This document shows positions 5,117 through 7,694 of a stretch of DNA of 7,694 nucleotides, piece after piece. Source of the DNA: Elusimicrobiota bacterium (GTDB lineage: Bacteria > RUG730); the NCBI GenBank assembly GCA_031259185.1, contig JAIRLV010000005.1, forward strand, positions 1-7,694. Reading direction: 5' to 3'. A program made the translations under genes and the position numbers. Position 1 is the first letter of the stretch; each line of letters starts with the position of its first letter. The notes under the pieces were generated by a model that searched no databases, had not been told where the DNA came from, and was given only the letters and a program-made list of their open reading frames with translations.

Positions 5117-6301
5117 AAATAAATGTCCCATTTTTTCAAATTTTGTTTTTAGATATTTTTCATTATAATAGTTTGCTTCTATAATAATTGGAATTCTTTC
5201 AATAATATTAATATCATAACCGGATAATCCAATTATTTTTTTAGGATTATTTGTCAATAATTTTATATTTTTTAGCCCTAAATCTTTCAAAATTTGCGCT
5301 CCTATTCCATAATCTCTAAGATCCTCTACAAACCCTAATGCGAGATTAGCATCTACAGTATCCATCCCTTCTTCTTGTAGTTTGTAGGCTTTAATTTTGT
5401 TCCCTAAACCAATTCCACGACCTTCTTGATTCAAGTAAAGCAAAACCCCGCTGTTTTTATTGATCATATCAAGAGCATAATAGAGTTGTTGCCTACAATC
5501 GCATCTAAAAGATCCTAATAAATCTCCAGTAAAACAAGCTGAATGGATTCTGACTAAAATATCTTTGTTTTTATCAATATCGCCTTTTAACAAAACTACA
5601 TGCTCTACATTATCAAGTTTATTTTTATAAATAATAATTTCAAAATCTCCAAACTGCGTTGGTAAATATGCGGAAGAAACTTTTTCTATAAAAACTTCTT
5701 TTGTTTGTTTATATTTTATTAAATCTGCTACTGAAATAATTTTCAAATTATATTTTTTTTTAAATTTTTCTAAATCATTCAATCTAGCCATACTCCCATC
5801 ATCATTTAAGATTTCACAAATAACTCCTGCAGGATAAAGTCCGGCAAACTTTGCTAAATCTACACAGGCTTCTGTATGCCCTGCTCTCACCAAAACTCCA
5901 CCTTTTCTACTCGCTAAAGGAAAAATATGCCCCGGTTTTGTAAAATCGTCTTTTTTGCTTTTTGAATCTATCAATGCTTTTATTGTTGTAAATCTATCAA
6001 AAACAGAAATTCCGGTTGTTGTATTATATTTATAATCAACTGAAACTGTAAAAGCTGTTTTTTTAAAATCAGTATTTTGGCAAGTCATTTGAAAAATTTC
6101 TAGTTCATTTAATCTATATTCTTCCATTGGCACACATATTAGTCCGCGAGCATATTTTGCCATAAAGTTCACGATCTCAGGCGTAATTTTTTCTGCGGCG
6201 CAAATTATATCTCCTTCATTTTCTCTATTCTCATCATCAACGACAATTATCATTTTTCCATCTTTTATATCTTCAATTGCATCTGTTATTTTATCTAACA
6301 T
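5114..6301 (-). CDS. ribBA: Bifunctional riboflavin enzyme: DHBP synthase / GTP cyclohydrolase II
   Basis: 395 residues, the normal length for fused RibBA. The RibB half (about 1-200) turns ribulose 5-phosphate into 3,4-dihydroxy-2-butanone 4-phosphate. It shows [10 protein letters not shown] (22-31), TAFTVSVD (82-89), TTGISVFDR (95-103), [20 protein letters not shown] (123-142) followed by TEA, and [17 protein letters not shown] (157-173). The RibA half (about 205-375) opens GTP to the pyrimidine precursor. It has the zinc ligands Cys256, Cys267 and Cys269 ([14 protein letters not shown]), QEGRGIGL (292-299), [11 protein letters not shown] (314-324) and LLTNNPKKI (348-356); the tail ends KMGHLF, as in the family. 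Two positions differ from the commonest RibA text: HSAC for HSEC and YLNQEGR for YLRQEGR. All core catalytic motifs remain. The start at 6301 has a strong AGGAGA 7 bases upstream. The gene appears to stand alone, with no other rib gene or FMN riboswitch beside it. Confidence 0.96.
   Translation of the reverse strand: MLDKITDAIEDIKDGKMIIVVDDENRENEGDIICAAEKITPEIVNFMAKYARGLICVPMEEYRLNELEIFQMTCQNTDFKKTAFTVSVDYKYNTTTGISVFDRFTTIKALIDSKSKKDDFTKPGHIFPLASRKGGVLVRAGHTEACVDLAKFAGLYPAGVICEILNDDGSMARLNDLEKFKKKYNLKIISVADLIKYKQTKEVFIEKVSSAYLPTQFGDFEIIIYKNKLDNVEHVVLLKGDIDKNKDILVRIHSACFTGDLLGSFRCDCRQQLYYALDMINKNSGVLLYLNQEGRGIGLGNKIKAYKLQEEGMDTVDANLALGFVEDLRDYGIGAQILKDLGLKNIKLLTNNPKKIIGLSGYDINIIERIPIIIEANYYNEKYLKTKFEKMGHLF
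5753..5761. repeat. 9-base homopolymer in ribBA
   Basis: Nine T on the plus strand are A9 in the coding strand, encoding the Lys-Lys-Lys at 181-183 near the end of the RibB half. A slip here would leave RibB nearly whole but remove RibA. Confidence 0.8.
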
Positions 6302-6308
6302 TTTTTCA

Positions 6309-6314
6309 TCTCCT
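6309..6314 (-). promoter_or_regulatory. Strong ribosome binding site of ribBA
   Basis: AGGAGA lies 7 bases before the ATG at 6301. It is the closest match to the consensus Shine-Dalgarno sequence in the window and fixes the ribBA start. Confidence 0.75.
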
Positions 6315-6389
6315 ATTTTAAGTTACAAATTTAATGGAAAATTTTTTTATATTCATAAAATAAAAATATTTTTAATGTATTTTTTATAT

Positions 6390-6407
6390 AAATATTATAT
6401 AATATTT
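6390..6407. repeat. 18-base perfect palindrome containing a candidate ribBA -10 box
   Basis: AAATATTATATAATATTT equals its reverse complement and contains TATAAT on both strands. It is followed at 6411-6420 by a second perfect palindrome, TAGAATTCTA. Confidence 0.7.
6394..6399 (-). promoter_or_regulatory. Candidate -10 box for ribBA
   Basis: This is a perfect TATAAT on the minus strand, 92 bases before the ribBA start, inside the 18-base palindrome. The -35 at 17 bases is poor (TATAGA). The implied leader of about 85 bases shows no obvious structure. Confidence 0.3.
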
Positions 6408-6566
6408 TTTTAGAATTCTATATAAAAATAATTTCATAAATTTTAAAATAAATTTTTTTCAATAAAAAATTATTTTTGAAATATTTAATTTAAAAAATAA
6501 TTTGAAAAATAAAAAAATATTATAGAACTACGCGTATATTTTTCAAAAAGTATAAAAAATTATCTA

Positions 6567-6572
6567 TATAAT
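6567..6572 (+). promoter_or_regulatory. Candidate -10 box for the glycosyltransferase gene
   Basis: A perfect TATAAT lies 28 bases before the ATG at 6601, giving a leader of about 20 bases. No clear -35 is found at 16-18 bases. Confidence 0.3.
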
Positions 6573-6600
6573 TTAATGAAATGTTGAAAATTATAAAAAA

Positions 6601-7446
6601 ATGACAAATATAAAAGTTAGCGTAATAATTCCTACTTATAATAGAGAAGCATTGCTCGTTAATACAATAAAATATCTTTTGAAACAAAATTTTGAATATG
6701 AATATGAAATTATTATTGTAGATCAAACAAATAATCATGAATCAGAAACACAAAAATTTTTGAATGAAATTCAAATAACTCAAAAAAATAAAATAAAATA
6801 TTTTTTGTTAGAAAAACCTAGTCTCACATCCGCTAAAAATTTTGGAATTAAAAATGCGAAAAGCGATATTTTGATATTTGTCGATGATGATATAAGTTGC
6901 GATGAAAATTTTGTAAAAAATTATTTTGATTTACATAATGAAGGCTTTGATGTTATACAGGGAAGAATTATAGAACAAGGCTCTGAAAATAAAATAAAAA
7001 GTAAACCAACATGGATTTATCCTTGGATAAAATTCAAGGGTGGAAATAATTGTCTAACTAGAGGAAAAACAAATAATATATCAGGTTGTAACTTTAGTAT
7101 ATCAAAAAAGGTTGTAGAAAAAGTTGGTTATTTTGATGAGAGATATATAAAAATTGCTACACGCGAGGATTCGGATTATGGTTATAGATGTTATAAAGCA
7201 AAAATGAAAATGATTTTTGATCCAAAACCTTTTATATTTCATTATAGAAGCGATTCTGGAGGTGTTGAAAGTGGTATAAAAAACCAGTTTTTTGATCAAA
7301 CTTTTTATGATTGCCATATGCTCTTTGCCAGCAAACATTTTCTGCCAATTTTTAAATGGATTTATTTTATTAGATTATATAAATATTCAAAAAGACAGTT
7401 ATACAAAATGATAAGAGATTCTTACAAAAAAAGTAAATTTAATTAA
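6601..7446 (+). CDS. Family 2 glycosyltransferase (GT-A fold)
   Basis: 281 residues. GT2 enzymes pass a sugar from a nucleotide-sugar donor to an acceptor, often for lipopolysaccharide, capsule or glycoprotein synthesis on the cytoplasmic side of the membrane. The N-terminal nucleotide-binding part begins VSVIIPTYNREALLVNTI (6-23), then EIIIVDQT (36-43), SLTSAKNFGIKNAKSDILIF (74-93) and the metal-binding VDDD (94-97). The acceptor half has SGCNFSISKKVVEKVGYFDE (161-180), the acidic REDSDYGYRCYKA (188-200) with Glu189/Asp190 as likely base region, and a conserved His214 after the PKPFIF strand. The C-terminus (about 243-280) has a hydrophobic patch followed by a Lys/Arg-rich tail that may touch the membrane. 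Substrate and product cannot be told. No ribosome site precedes the ATG, but VSVIIPTYNR normally starts within ten residues of the N-terminus. It diverges from ribBA and precedes a prenyl synthase gene by 33 bases. Confidence 0.9.
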   Translation: MTNIKVSVIIPTYNREALLVNTIKYLLKQNFEYEYEIIIVDQTNNHESETQKFLNEIQITQKNKIKYFLLEKPSLTSAKNFGIKNAKSDILIFVDDDISCDENFVKNYFDLHNEGFDVIQGRIIEQGSENKIKSKPTWIYPWIKFKGGNNCLTRGKTNNISGCNFSISKKVVEKVGYFDERYIKIATREDSDYGYRCYKAKMKMIFDPKPFIFHYRSDSGGVESGIKNQFFDQTFYDCHMLFASKHFLPIFKWIYFIRLYKYSKRQLYKMIRDSYKKSKFN

Positions 7447-7479
7447 TTTTTTAGGTAAATCAAATAAAATATTAATGAA

Positions 7480-7694
7480 ATGAAATATAAAAAAAATTTC
7501 AATTTGGAAAATTTTTTAAAAGAAAAAATGGGGGTAATAGATTATTGGCTAGATGAAATATTGGATAAAAATAATTTGAAGCCTAAAATTATTCACAAAG
7601 CAATGAGGTATAGTGTTTTTAACGGTGGAAAAAGATTGAGACCTATTTTATGCTATTTGATGTTTGATATGTTCAAAAAAGAAAAAAATAAAAA
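7480..7694 (+). CDS. ispA: Polyprenyl (farnesyl/geranyl-type) diphosphate synthase, N-terminal fragment (cut by window edge)
   Basis: The first 71 codons are present and the frame is open at the right edge. trans-Isoprenyl diphosphate synthases join isopentenyl diphosphate units to an allylic diphosphate for quinone tails and undecaprenyl precursors. The fragment shows the family's first block: FLKEKMGVIDYWLDEIL (12-28), KIIHKAMRYSVFNGGKRLRP (36-55), with Lys51 and Arg54 as the isopentenyl diphosphate contacts, then ILCYLMFDMF. The Asp-rich catalytic motifs lie outside the window, so chain length (IspA, IspB and relatives) cannot be decided; the short spacing and YSVFNGGKRLRP wording lean toward IspA. 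The ATG at 7480 is the only one matching the family start. No ribosome site is close, and the nearest AGGT is over 20 bases away. It follows the glycosyltransferase by 33 bases in the same direction, so cotranscription is plausible. Confidence 0.85.
   Translation, partial: MKYKKNFNLENFLKEKMGVIDYWLDEILDKNNLKPKIIHKAMRYSVFNGGKRLRPILCYLMFDMFKKEKNK

Larger units (their letters stand above)
6302..6600. other. 299-base divergent intergenic region, almost only A and T
   Basis: This separates ribBA (leftward) from the glycosyltransferase (rightward) and must hold both promoters. I see no gene, tRNA or structured RNA; in particular the G-rich conserved segments of an FMN riboswitch are absent. Two palindromes lie close together (6390-6407, and TAGAATTCTA at 6411-6420). 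The only island with several G and C is TACGCGTA (6529-6536). Confidence 0.6.

Noticed and set aside
6302-6420. FMN riboswitch upstream of ribBA
   Set aside because: The leader is nearly all A and T and lacks the G-rich conserved segments required for the FMN aptamer.
6520-6738. Minus-strand open frame across the glycosyltransferase start
   Set aside because: Overlaps the conserved VSVIIPTYNR block antisense; composition is only Ile/Phe/Asn/Tyr.
7102-7338. Minus-strand open frame inside the glycosyltransferase
   Set aside because: Antisense to conserved acceptor-domain motifs; no supporting signal.

Overview
This is a very AT-rich stretch of bacterial chromosome (by eye roughly a quarter G+C, lower still between genes). 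It has tightly packed housekeeping genes, no mobile element, no RNA gene and no CRISPR array. The standard bacterial code fits: TAA, TAG and TGA all act as stops and Trp is TGG. A LolA-like periplasmic lipoprotein carrier points to a cell with an outer membrane. The strong A+T bias, long A/T runs inside essential genes and Lys/Asn/Ile/Phe-rich proteins fit a lineage under AT mutation pressure, such as a host-associated or genome-reduced Gram-negative bacterium. I cannot name the phylum from this window.

Layout. Six complete genes and one partial gene read leftward on the minus strand. From 5' to 3' they are ribBA (6301-5114), a 215-base gap, lolA-like (4898-4152), rodZ-like (4139-3252), dnaB (3262-1928), rpiB (1901-1422), gcvT (1339-200) and the first 46 codons of a ccdA-type gene (138 to beyond the left edge). 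lolA, rodZ, dnaB and rpiB are separated by 12, -11 and 26 bases and are very probably one operon. gcvT and ccdA follow after gaps of 82 and 61 bases and may share that transcript or have their own promoter. A 299-base, almost pure A/T divergent intergenic region follows ribBA on the right. Beyond it, two genes read rightward: a family 2 glycosyltransferase (6601-7446) and the first 71 codons of a polyprenyl diphosphate synthase (7480 to beyond the right edge).

Functions. RibBA supplies both early precursors of riboflavin. LolA and RodZ act in the cell envelope (lipoprotein traffic, cell shape). DnaB is the replicative helicase. RpiB belongs to the pentose phosphate pathway. GcvT is the folate-dependent subunit of the glycine cleavage system. 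CcdA-type proteins carry electrons across the membrane to thiol proteins. The prenyl synthase makes isoprenoid chains for quinones or lipid carriers, and the glycosyltransferase probably decorates a surface glycan.

I found no previously undescribed system. The points worth a second look are small: a 9-base homopolymer in each of the six complete minus-strand genes, four in-frame stop codons created by a hexamer repeat at the end of ribBA, compact translational coupling of lolA-rodZ-dnaB, perfect AT palindromes at the two best promoter candidates, and mini-ORFs overlapping the starts of both plus-strand genes.
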